DNA of 17,927 nucleotides from Limnohabitans sp. (lineage in GTDB: Bacteria; Pseudomonadota; Gammaproteobacteria; Burkholderiales; Burkholderiaceae_C), in NCBI GenBank assembly GCA_018883305.1, contig VEQI01000023.1, positions 1-17,927 of the forward strand, read 5' to 3'. Position numbers and translations under genes: made by a program. This document shows positions 7,409-14,702 of this stretch, in pieces. The notes beneath the pieces were generated by a model. The model was given only the letters and a program-made list of their open reading frames with translations, was not told where the DNA came from and searched no databases. Numbering within the stretch: position 1 is the stretch's first letter; the number at the start of each line of letters is the position of its first letter.

Positions 7409-9037
7409 TCACTTGGCCTTTTGATAGCCCGTGCGCAACACAGGTGTGAGCGCCCCATAGCGCGGCCACTCCAGCAAGACCCCTTGTGAGCGAAGCAATT
7501 GCTGAAAGGCCTGCAGATGATCGGGTTGTGCTCGCACAGCGCGAGGTGGCAGTTGTTGAGCCAGCGCATAAGCGGCCAGCGAGCCCGCGGCTTCACCAAT
7601 GCTCCATTCCGTGGCGTGTTCACGGTACGCGCCGCTGGTGATGCGGGTGGTGCCGATGTTCTTGCAAGCCGGGATCAGGTTGTCCACGCGCTGGGGCAAC
7701 AACGCGCCCAGGGGAATTTGAAACGGATACGAATCAATGTCCACCGTGTTGCGCCCGCGCGTGCTGGGGTGCAGGTCAATGCGGTAGGCACCAATGCCCA
7801 CGCTGTCTGCAAAGGGCTGTGCCGAATCCAGTCCTGCGCGCGCTGTCACACCAATGTGTTGCTCCAGCACCGTGAACTCGGCCAGGATGCGACGCCCCTC
7901 TCGCCAATACACCTGTTGCGCCAAGCCGTCTTGCGTGCCCAGCACATCGCCGCGCAAGCGCAGGCCGGGATAGCCCGTGCCGCCATCATGACGGGGTGCT
8001 TCGGTTTGCATCCAGTAAAAAAATCCCAGACTGAATTGGCGCGCCTCATGCAACGCCAGCTGCTCGTCCGCTTCACTCACCCCGATCAAGGGGCGCTCCC
8101 AGTAATCCATCTGCGGCCAATTGGCCAGGGTGATGTCGCTGGGGTAGGCGCCGGGCTGAAAGTGTCCACGCCAGGCAATGCGCCGCGCATGCCACAGGTC
8201 GTACAGGCCAGGCTCGTCCGTGGGGCCCACAAACAGCGGTCGCACACGCGGCTGATGGGTCACGAAGTCGGACAACGTCCAGCTGTACTGGGCGTTGGGC
8301 CAGCAGTCCAGTTGCAGGGTTCGGAATCGATCGTAGCCCTCGGGCTTGTCAATGACGTGGTGTTCGTGCGGGTGGTAGTCCATGGCGAAACACCAGGTCA
8401 CGGACTGTTGATCCCAGGGATCTGCCTCAGGCAGGGCGTGTGGTTCTTGGGTCTGTGATTGTGCTTCGGCGCCAAACACGTGTTCCACCTGGGCCATTTC
8501 CAGCAAATCACCGGTTTCAGTGGCGTCGATCAACAGCGAAGTGGCCAGCAGCACGGTCTGCCCAGACGTCAGGTCAAGCAGATGCACCGCCGTGATCCGG
8601 TCGCCCTGTGTTTCCACACGCATGGGGCGATGCTGACGCAGCACCCGCAGTTGCCCCTTGGCCTCCCACGGGGCCAGCAGTTCATCCAGAACCCGTGCAG
8701 CCACCCATGGTTCATGGCACAGCGTGCTGACATTGCCGGCCCCAGGGTTTAGGCAATAAGTCTGCGCGGCTGCGTCCGTCAGTGGTAGATGGCGACGGTA
8801 GTAGTCTCGGATAGCGCGGCGCAGATGGGCGTAACTTTGCGAGGCCGTGAGAGATTCGATCCACGGGTACTCATCTGGAGGAACAGCTTGTGCTGTGAGC
8901 TGACCACCCAGCCACTGCAGCGTCTCTGTCAGCACCACGGTTTGTCCCAGACGCAGTGCGGCCAAAGCAGCGGAAACACCGCCGAGTCCACCACCCACGA
9001 TGACCAGCGCGGCTTGCCCCTCTTGCTGTTGCGACAT
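7409..9037 (-). CDS. FAD-dependent oxidoreductase (FAD_oxidored-like family)
   Basis: A 542-residue flavoprotein. The N-terminal dinucleotide fold is clear: ALVIVGGGLGGVSAALAALR (GGGLGG, residues 15-20), with an acidic residue ending strand 2 (VVLTE). Motifs near the C-terminus, including GIGAYRIDLHPSTRGR, FQIPLGALLP, LIPACKNIGTTR and ATEWSIGEAAGSLAAYAL, are typical of the PF12831-type FAD_oxidored family. The ATG at 9037 is preferred, with AAGGTGG about 7 nt upstream. A TTG at 9043 would overlap the Bug stop by 4 nt and is the alternative. It lies immediately after a Bug gene, so the pair forms an uptake-plus-oxidation unit. No signal peptide is evident, so it is probably cytoplasmic. Substrate and electron acceptor are unknown. 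Confidence 0.88.
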   Translation of the reverse strand: MSQQQEGQAALVIVGGGLGGVSAALAALRLGQTVVLTETLQWLGGQLTAQAVPPDEYPWIESLTASQSYAHLRRAIRDYYRRHLPLTDAAAQTYCLNPGAGNVSTLCHEPWVAARVLDELLAPWEAKGQLRVLRQHRPMRVETQGDRITAVHLLDLTSGQTVLLATSLLIDATETGDLLEMAQVEHVFGAEAQSQTQEPHALPEADPWDQQSVTWCFAMDYHPHEHHVIDKPEGYDRFRTLQLDCWPNAQYSWTLSDFVTHQPRVRPLFVGPTDEPGLYDLWHARRIAWRGHFQPGAYPSDITLANWPQMDYWERPLIGVSEADEQLALHEARQFSLGFFYWMQTEAPRHDGGTGYPGLRLRGDVLGTQDGLAQQVYWREGRRILAEFTVLEQHIGVTARAGLDSAQPFADSVGIGAYRIDLHPSTRGRNTVDIDSYPFQIPLGALLPQRVDNLIPACKNIGTTRITSGAYREHATEWSIGEAAGSLAAYALAQQLPPRAVRAQPDHLQAFQQLLRSQGVLLEWPRYGALTPVLRTGYQKAK

Positions 9038-9039
9038 AC

Positions 9040-10029
9040 TCAATCCACCTTGATGCCCATGCGACGAATGGCTTCGCCATAGCGCAAGGTGTCGGACTCG
9101 ATCAGCTTTTGAAATTCCTCGGGCGTGCCGCCACCGGCTTCCAGCCCCAGGCTGCTGAGCTTGTCACGCATGTCACTCAGTCGCAGTATCTGGTTGAGTT
9201 CGGTGTTCAGTCGGGCCACGATGGGCGAGGGCGTGCTGGCGGGCGCCATGAGGCCAAACCAGCCAATCACCTCAAAGTTGCGAAGCCCTTGCTCGATGGC
9301 CGTGGGCACTTCCGGGAGGGCAGAACTCCGCGTGCGTGACGTGACTGCCAGCGCACGCAGCTTGCCGGACTGAAGGTGAGGCAGGGCACTGGAAGGAATT
9401 TCAAAGCCCACTTGCACCTCACCTGCCAACAACGCTGTCAGGGCAGGGCCAGAGCCTTTGTAGGGCACCTGGACCATGTCCACGCTGGCGTCCTTTTTCA
9501 GGAACTCGGCAGACAGCGCGGTGGTGGTGGCTCCTCCGCCACCCGCGGCGTAATTCAACGTGCCAGGGGATTTGCGAGCGGCCGCCAACAGCTCACCCAG
9601 CGACTTCCAAGGTTGCGCACTGGGCGTGACGATGACCACGGGTGTGGCGGCCAGCTTGGCCACGGGTGCAAACGCTTTGACCGGGTCGTACCGCAAATTG
9701 CCATACAACGCGCCACTGCCGGCATGCCCCGAGGTGACAAACAACAGTGTGTGACCATCGGCAGGTGCCGCAGCCACGGCCGCGCTGGCAATCGTGGCGC
9801 CTGCGCCGGGTTTGTTGTCGATCAGCACGGGTTGACCCAGAGCCACGCTGAGCTTTTGGGCCACTGCGCGCGCCAGGATGTCCGCAGAGCCACCGGGTGC
9901 AAACCCCACCACCAGCGTCACTGGTTTGGTGGGCCAGGCAGGGGATTGCGCACCCGCCAAAGTGGCCAATCCGCCCAGGAGAGTAGCCACGATGGTGCGG
10001 CGATGAAGAAGGTGATGTTGAAGAGACAT
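9040..10029 (-). CDS. Bug/TctC family substrate-binding protein
   Basis: A 329-residue periplasmic binding protein. The leader (LLHRRTIVATLLGGLATLAG) contains paired arginines before a hydrophobic core ending GAQ; it may be Sec or Tat dependent. The mature protein opens SPAWPTKPVTLVVGFAPGGS and continues with IDNKPGAGATIA and VQVPYKGSGPALTALLAGEV, all Bug hallmarks. The start at 10029 is supported by GCAGG about 7 nt upstream. Its TGA stop (9040-9042) nearly touches the FAD oxidoreductase start, so the two genes are coupled. It is the third intact Bug gene in 7 kb. The ligand is unknown, and no TctA/TctB partner is present in the window. Confidence 0.93.
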   Translation of the reverse strand: MSLQHHLLHRRTIVATLLGGLATLAGAQSPAWPTKPVTLVVGFAPGGSADILARAVAQKLSVALGQPVLIDNKPGAGATIASAAVAAAPADGHTLLFVTSGHAGSGALYGNLRYDPVKAFAPVAKLAATPVVIVTPSAQPWKSLGELLAAARKSPGTLNYAAGGGGATTTALSAEFLKKDASVDMVQVPYKGSGPALTALLAGEVQVGFEIPSSALPHLQSGKLRALAVTSRTRSSALPEVPTAIEQGLRNFEVIGWFGLMAPASTPSPIVARLNTELNQILRLSDMRDKLSSLGLEAGGGTPEEFQKLIESDTLRYGEAIRRMGIKVD

Positions 10030-10086
10030 GGGGTACCTGCAAGTGAAAGTGCCGCTGGGCGGTGTGGTCCGTATCCTAGTGGAAGG

Positions 10087-11289
10087 TCAAGGCGTTGGCG
10101 CGTGGGCAGTCAGATAACGCCGGTGCAGATGCATCGCCAACGGGATGGTGGTCAGTGCCGTGATCGCCGTGCCCACCGTGGCCCAGGTGACACTGGTGAC
10201 ATCGCCTAAAAAACCAAATGCAATGGGGGCCAATGCACCAGCACCAATGGTGCCTGTATAGAACAGTGAAAAGGCCCGCTCGATCCGCTCGTCGGCACGG
10301 GTGAGCTCGGGGACCGTGCCGTAGAGCACGGAAGAGGTCCCGTTGAGCATCAGGCCCAGCAGTGGCAACAGCCCTAGCGCCCCGTTGAGCGGCATCGCCA
10401 GCACGGCCAGAATGGCCAGCGCCGAGCCACCTTCGGTGGCCAGCACCACCCAGAGCAGACCATGGCGCTCACCGAGCCAGCCGCACGCAAATTTGCCAAA
10501 CGCCCCCCCGATGAACACCAGGGCCAGGCCCAGGCCGATCAGCGGCATGGAGGCGCCCTTGTCCTGCAACAGGAAGGGCAAAAAAGTGAGGAAGCCCATA
10601 CGGGTGGCACTGTCCAGCACGCCAATGGTGAACAGCCATGAAAAGCCGCCTGTGGCACGCCCATGGGCTTGGGTCGGTTGAGCCTTGGGCAGGGCGACCG
10701 AGACACGCGGCATGTAGAGCGCGATACCGGCGGCCACCAACAACCCGATACCCGCCATCCACCCCAAGGACGCTCGCCAGGTGAGGAGCGTCAACAGCAG
10801 CGACAACACTGCGGGTAGCGCCGCCTTGCCGACATCGCCACCAAAGTTGTAAATGCCCAAAGGTCCGCGAGATCGTTCGCCGTATGCACGCGCCACCGCG
10901 GCGGATGCCAGAGGATGTTGTGTGCTGGAGCCGATGCCGCTCAGCACCAGCGCCAGGCACAAGCCCACCAGTCCGCTGGTGAATCCGGCCAGCCCATAGC
11001 CGATGGCAGCCAGTGCCGTGCCAGCTGCCAGTACCTGCACACTGCCCCAGCGCTGAGCCAGGGCAGCAGCCCAGACTTGCAGCCCGGCCATGGCGCCGCT
11101 GTAGAGTCCGCGCAGCAAGCCAAGCAAACCATAGCTGAGCGCAAATTCGGTTTGCCAAACCGGCAACAGGACATAAATCATGTCCGTGAAACCATCATGC
11201 AGGGCATGGGCCGTGCTGGCCGTGGTCAAGGTCCGACGTGACGTTTCCAAGTCAGGACGCTGTTCATCTTCAGGTGAAAGCACGCTCAT
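10087..11289 (-). CDS. MFS transporter (fosmidomycin-resistance-like group)
   Basis: A 400-residue multi-pass membrane protein with about 12 hydrophobic helices. The opening (TASTAHALHDGFTDMIYVLL), then LRGLYSGAMAGLQVWAA and a short loop before AQRWGSV, look like the Fsr-type branch of the major facilitator superfamily. Later segments such as FLTFLPFLLQDKGASMPLIG and a mid-protein hydrophilic linker near residues 195-215 fit the 6+6 arrangement. It begins only 34 bp after the feoB stop on the same strand, with no visible terminator and only a weak ribosome binding site. It may therefore be the third gene of a feoAB operon and share its iron control. It is followed 57 bp later by the Bug-oxidoreductase pair, which could also be an associated unit. 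The exported or imported compound is unknown. Confidence 0.88.
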   Translation of the reverse strand: MSVLSPEDEQRPDLETSRRTLTTASTAHALHDGFTDMIYVLLPVWQTEFALSYGLLGLLRGLYSGAMAGLQVWAAALAQRWGSVQVLAAGTALAAIGYGLAGFTSGLVGLCLALVLSGIGSSTQHPLASAAVARAYGERSRGPLGIYNFGGDVGKAALPAVLSLLLTLLTWRASLGWMAGIGLLVAAGIALYMPRVSVALPKAQPTQAHGRATGGFSWLFTIGVLDSATRMGFLTFLPFLLQDKGASMPLIGLGLALVFIGGAFGKFACGWLGERHGLLWVVLATEGGSALAILAVLAMPLNGALGLLPLLGLMLNGTSSVLYGTVPELTRADERIERAFSLFYTGTIGAGALAPIAFGFLGDVTSVTWATVGTAITALTTIPLAMHLHRRYLTAHAPTP

Positions 11290-11323
11290 GAGCGCAAGAG
11301 CTTAATGCCAGCGCCACCGGAAC

Positions 11324-13087
11324 TCAAGCACTGCCCCAGACGCTGTTAGCCAACCGATAAAACACCCAGCTGGTGCACCAGGCCAGCACCAGCGGCCACA
11401 CAACCGACAGGGTCGTGAAGCGCCAGTTTCTGGATTCCGCCTGAATGGTGGCAATGGCGGACACACACGGGGTGTAGATCAGCGCAAACAGCATGAAGCT
11501 GTAGGCTTGCGTCCAGTGGATCTGCTGGGCCAGCGCCTGCACAAGTCCTTGGCCCTCCAGTCCGTAAATGACCGCCAACGATCCGATCACAATTTCCTTG
11601 GCGACAAACCCAAACAGCAGCGCAATGGTCAAACGCGGATCAATGCCCAGCGGGCTGAGCAAGGGGTCCAGCCAACGCCCGATCAGGCCGGCCCAGCTGT
11701 CCAGGCTGCCTGGCTCGACACCCACGGGCAAGTGCGTGAGGACCCAGACCAGGATCACCCCCAGCATGATGAAGCGTGTGGCACGGTGCAAGAAATGATG
11801 CACCTCCTGCCAGCCGCGAAGGGCCACTTGTCGCCAGGTGGGGAAGCGGTATGGCGGCATTTCCAACACGAAAGGTTCGTTGTTGACATATTGCCGTTTG
11901 AAGATCAGTGCCGTGAAGACAGAGGCCAGGATGCTGATGACATACAGCGAGAACAGCACCCATGGCGCCTGCGCCGTGGTGAACAGCGCAGCGGTGAAAA
12001 ACACAAAGACTTGCAGCCGCGCAGAGCACAGCGAAAACGGAATGGTGAGCATGGTCAGCAAGCGCAAGCCGCGCGAACGGATCACCCGCGTGCCCATCAA
12101 GGCCGGCACGTTGCAGCCAAACCCCATCAGCAGCATGACGAAACTGCGTCCATCCAGGCCGAAGCGGGCCATCAGCGCATCCATCAGAAAAGCCGCGCGT
12201 GACAGATAGCCCGAATCCTCAATGAGACCCAAAAAAGCAAAGAACAGCACGATGAGTGGCACAAAGCTGGCCACGGTTCCCAGACCGTTGTACAGGCCAT
12301 CGAGCAGCAAGCCTTGAAGCAGTGGCGGCCAGGCACTGAGCCAGGGCTCCAGGAATTGCGAGCGTCCTTCGCTGAACAACCAGGACATGCCATCTTGCAA
12401 AGGCTTGCCCAGGACGAACACCGCCTGAAACACCAGCAGCATCACGCTGAAGAAAATGGGCAAACCCAGCACGGGGTGCAGCAGCACCCGGTCCAGACGT
12501 TCCGTGAGTTGATGCGTGGCCTGCGCTGGCGTCTGGGTATGACGTTCAAAGATGGCTGACAACTGCGGTGGGGTCAGCGGCGTGACGTCAGGTGTTGTTG
12601 ATTGCAAGGCCTGACGGATAGCGCCTTGCAGGTGCTCTACGCCCTGACCGTATTTGGCGGAAAGCAAACACACCGGACAGCCCAGTGCCTGACGCAGACC
12701 ATCTTCATCAACGGTGATGCCCATGGACTTGGCTTCGTCTGCCATGCTCAGCACGGCCAGCAATGGAATGCCAAACGCCATCAACTCGCTGAGCAACGTG
12801 GTTTGTCGATCCAACTGGGTGGCGTTCATCACCACGATGATGAGATCGGGGCGAGACTGCCCCAGGAAGGTGGTGACGACCTGCTCATCTTCAGAATAGC
12901 CACGCAGGTCATACACGCCTGGCAAATCCACCAACTGCACGATCTGGTTCCCCATCAGCAGTTTGGCGGCATAAAGATCGACCGTGATGCCCGGCCAATT
13001 GCCCACTTTGGCGTGTGCGCCGGTGAGACGGTTGAACAGTGTGGATTTGCCCGTGTTGGGCATGCCCACCAGGGCCACGTTTTTCAT
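11324..13087 (-). CDS. feoB: Ferrous iron transport protein B (FeoB)
   Basis: A 587-residue Fe2+ permease with an N-terminal GTPase and a C-terminal membrane domain, shorter than the roughly 770-residue E. coli protein. G-motifs are G1 GMPNTGKST (8-16), G2 T35, G3 DLPG (54-57) and G5 SAK (143-145). G4 is SMAD (114-117), where NxxD is expected. The membrane part has the FeoB landmarks MGFGCNVPALMGTR (C325), FSLCSARLQV (C354), GFVAKEIV (K497, E498) and YTPCVSAIATI (C541). The frame is open upstream to 13180 inside feoA, but the ATG at 13087 gives the canonical MKNVALVGMPNTGKST start. It lies 10 bp after the feoA stop. It imports Fe2+ across the inner membrane and needs ferrous iron in the periplasm. 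The operon is led by two probable Fur boxes. No FeoC gene is present. Confidence 0.96.
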   Translation of the reverse strand: MKNVALVGMPNTGKSTLFNRLTGAHAKVGNWPGITVDLYAAKLLMGNQIVQLVDLPGVYDLRGYSEDEQVVTTFLGQSRPDLIIVVMNATQLDRQTTLLSELMAFGIPLLAVLSMADEAKSMGITVDEDGLRQALGCPVCLLSAKYGQGVEHLQGAIRQALQSTTPDVTPLTPPQLSAIFERHTQTPAQATHQLTERLDRVLLHPVLGLPIFFSVMLLVFQAVFVLGKPLQDGMSWLFSEGRSQFLEPWLSAWPPLLQGLLLDGLYNGLGTVASFVPLIVLFFAFLGLIEDSGYLSRAAFLMDALMARFGLDGRSFVMLLMGFGCNVPALMGTRVIRSRGLRLLTMLTIPFSLCSARLQVFVFFTAALFTTAQAPWVLFSLYVISILASVFTALIFKRQYVNNEPFVLEMPPYRFPTWRQVALRGWQEVHHFLHRATRFIMLGVILVWVLTHLPVGVEPGSLDSWAGLIGRWLDPLLSPLGIDPRLTIALLFGFVAKEIVIGSLAVIYGLEGQGLVQALAQQIHWTQAYSFMLFALIYTPCVSAIATIQAESRNWRFTTLSVVWPLVLAWCTSWVFYRLANSVWGSA

Positions 13088-13097
13088 ACGGGAATTG

Positions 13098-13352
13098 TCA
13101 GGCAGCGAGGGCCTGGGTCGACAGGACTTGGATCTTGGCCGCCTCGGAGCGACGCAGGATGACTTCGGTGGTTCCCGCACGCAGGTGCAGGGGACCGTTC
13201 AAGCCCGCGCGTCGCAGCACATGAACTTCTTTCCCGACGGCCAGGCCCAGGGCGCTCAAACGTGCGCGCAAGTCATTGTCCGCATTCACGCCTTGAATGA
13301 GCACCCGTGAGCCGGGGGGCAGTTGAGCCAAGTTGCCGTGGAAGTCCGTCAT
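13098..13352 (-). CDS. feoA: Ferrous iron transport protein A (FeoA)
   Basis: An 84-residue SH3-like protein. VNADNDLRARLSALGLAVGK is the conserved FeoA core and is followed by EVHVLRRAGLNGPLHLRAGT and TEVILRRSEAAKIQV, the usual end. FeoA is a small cytoplasmic partner that supports FeoB function. It sits 10 bp upstream of feoB in the same operon. The ATG at 13352 starts just 1 nt after an AGGA, closer than a normal ribosome binding site, so initiation may be inefficient or another element may help. The leader upstream holds a stable hairpin (13383-13398) and two Fur-like boxes. Confidence 0.94.
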   Translation of the reverse strand: MTDFHGNLAQLPPGSRVLIQGVNADNDLRARLSALGLAVGKEVHVLRRAGLNGPLHLRAGTTEVILRRSEAAKIQVLSTQALAA

Positions 13353-13382
13353 GTCCTAAATCGCCTGAGGCGCTGATTTGAA

Positions 13383-13398
13383 CCTCGGCAGGCCGAGG
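13383..13398 (-). other. Hairpin in the feoA leader
   Basis: CCTCGG, loop CAGG and CCGAGG form a perfect 6-bp GC-rich stem (the palindrome extends to 7 bp with a 2-nt centre). It lies between the likely feoA promoter and the feoA ATG, ending about 30 nt before the start codon. No T-run follows in the feoA direction, so it looks more like an mRNA structure than a terminator. Its function is unknown. Confidence 0.4.
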
Positions 13399-13411
13399 TG
13401 GGTTTGACCTA

Positions 13412-13430
13412 AATCATAACCATTCCCATT
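13412..13430. promoter_or_regulatory. Probable Fur box, feoA side
   Basis: AATCATAACCATTCCCATT matches the common Fur-site form AATGATAATCATTCTCATT at 16 of 19 positions by eye. It overlaps a possible -10 element for feoA (TATGAT on the minus strand, 13413-13418), so Fur-Fe2+ bound here would block transcription of feoAB. Confidence 0.65.
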
Positions 13431-13445
13431 TGAGCCTCCATGTTA

Positions 13446-13475
13446 TTGCAAATGAGATGGATTCGCATTTAGAAT
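13446..13475 (+). promoter_or_regulatory. Predicted promoter of the peroxidase-porin-flavin operon
   Basis: TTGCAA (13446-13451), an 18-bp spacer and TAGAAT (13470-13475). The -10 matches the sigma-70 consensus at five of six positions and the -35 at four of six. Transcription would start near 13482, about 27 nt before the GTG start. A Fur-like box fills the spacer. Confidence 0.55.
13450..13470. promoter_or_regulatory. Probable Fur box, peroxidase-operon side
   Basis: AAATGAGA, a three-base centre TGG and ATTCGCATTT match the frequent Fur site AAATGAGAATCATTCTCATTT at 17 of 21 positions by eye. It lies between the -35 and -10 of the rightward promoter, an ideal repressor position. A further palindrome, AGAATAAATTCT (13471-13482), follows at once and might extend the site. 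Confidence 0.7.
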
Positions 13476-13496
13476 AAATTCTATTCGGTTCAAAGC

Positions 13497-13502
13497 AGGA
13501 AG
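13497..13502 (+). promoter_or_regulatory. Ribosome binding site deciding a GTG start
   Basis: AGGAAG lies 6 nt before the GTG at 13509. This good spacing fixes the start of the di-heme peroxidase gene and its lipoprotein signal. Confidence 0.6.
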
Positions 13503-13508
13503 ACAAGC

Positions 13509-14702
13509 GTGGTCAAGCAATGGGTGAGGTGGCTGGTGATGGGCGGCGTGTGGACGCTGTTGCAGGCCTGTGGTGGTCAAGCACCAACATCCGACAACGC
13601 CGCGCCACTGAGTGAGGCCGCCTCGCTGGGACAGGTGATCTTCCATGACGAAGCGTTGTCAGCTTCGGGCCAAATGTCTTGCGCCACTTGTCATGACCCG
13701 ACACGTGGACATGCATCGCCTTTTGATTCCCCCGTGGTCTTTGGTGGTCCGTTGTTCCAGAAAGACCAGGCCCTCACGGATAAGCGGGCCGAAGTATCCG
13801 GAATGCGGTTGCCACCGGCTATCCGATACCTGAAGTTCAACACAGCCTTTCAGCTCGACACGGATGGAACACCCATGGGCGGGTTCTTTTGGGATGGTCG
13901 CGCCAATTCATTGGCCGAACAGGCGAGAAAACCCTTTCTGGGGGCCAATGAGATGGCCAATGCCTCGGCTCGGTCGGTGATCGACAAGTTGCGCAACAGG
14001 CCCTACGCCAAACGCTTCCAGCAAGTGTTTGGCGCTGGCATCTTCAATGACGCAGAGGTGGCCCTGGATCGCGTGGCCTTTGCTCTGGAGCGATACCAGA
14101 TGGAGGATGCGGACTTTGCGTCATTCACCAGCAAATTCGATGCTGTCAACGCCGGTCAGGCCACCTTCACAGCGCAAGAGCTGCGTGGACTCACCTGGTT
14201 CAACCGTGCGGACAAAGGCAACTGCACGGCCTGTCATCCCAGCACCAAGCCGGGCAACGCACCAGCGGCACTGTTCACCGATTTCTCCTATGACAGCCTG
14301 GGGGTGGCGCGCAATGCGGACATTGCAGCCAATGTGCCGGGCTTTTACGACTTGGGCTTGTGCGGCCCGATGCGCGTGGACTTGATGGCGCGTCAAGACT
14401 TGTGTGGCAAGTTCAAAGTGCCCAGCCTGAGGAATGTCGCACTACGAAAACGGTTCTTTCACAACGGTCAGTTTGACAACTTGCGGGAAGTGGTGCGGTT
14501 CTATGTCACGCGCGACATCACACCCGCTGCCTGGTATCCCGCAGATACCTACGACGACCTGCCAGCGAATTTGCGCGGCAACGTGAATGTGACCGAGGGC
14601 CCCTACAACCGACTGCCCACCCTGCCGCCCGCGTTGACGGATGCGCAGATCGATGACCTGGTGACTTTTTTGAAAACTCTGACGGATGGATATCGGCCAT
14701 GA
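13509..14702 (+). CDS. Di-heme cytochrome c peroxidase/MauG-MbnH-like lipoprotein
   Basis: A 397-residue exported di-heme protein. The GTG start leads into a signal peptide ending LLQAC, a lipobox with C21 as the lipid anchor. Two c-type haem sites are present: CATCH (C58, C61, H62) and CTACH (C239, C242, H243). GGFFWDGRA (residues 124-132, W128) and FFHNGQFDNLREVVRFY (H318 region) are characteristic of the CCP/MauG superfamily. Members either reduce peroxide with electrons from a small donor or, like MauG and MbnH, use high-valent iron to oxidise tryptophans in a partner protein. The axial ligands that separate these activities cannot be assigned here. It is the first gene of a five-gene operon behind a Fur-like promoter divergent from feoAB; its stop overlaps the porin start (ATGA). 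The location is periplasmic, anchored to a membrane. Confidence 0.9.
   Translation: MVKQWVRWLVMGGVWTLLQACGGQAPTSDNAAPLSEAASLGQVIFHDEALSASGQMSCATCHDPTRGHASPFDSPVVFGGPLFQKDQALTDKRAEVSGMRLPPAIRYLKFNTAFQLDTDGTPMGGFFWDGRANSLAEQARKPFLGANEMANASARSVIDKLRNRPYAKRFQQVFGAGIFNDAEVALDRVAFALERYQMEDADFASFTSKFDAVNAGQATFTAQELRGLTWFNRADKGNCTACHPSTKPGNAPAALFTDFSYDSLGVARNADIAANVPGFYDLGLCGPMRVDLMARQDLCGKFKVPSLRNVALRKRFFHNGQFDNLREVVRFYVTRDITPAAWYPADTYDDLPANLRGNVNVTEGPYNRLPTLPPALTDAQIDDLVTFLKTLTDGYRP

Noticed and set aside
7499..8458. Plus-strand frame (319 codons) opposite the FAD oxidoreductase
   Set aside because: No motifs; the minus strand has a clear FAD-binding fold and C-terminal family signatures.
9376..10209. 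Plus-strand frame (277 codons) opposite a Bug gene
   Set aside because: Antisense to a well-supported Bug gene; Arg/Gly/His-rich with no domain.
13088..13180. Upstream extension of feoB into feoA
   Set aside because: The 31 extra residues are Arg/Pro-rich; the ATG at 13087 gives the canonical FeoB start 10 bp after the feoA stop.
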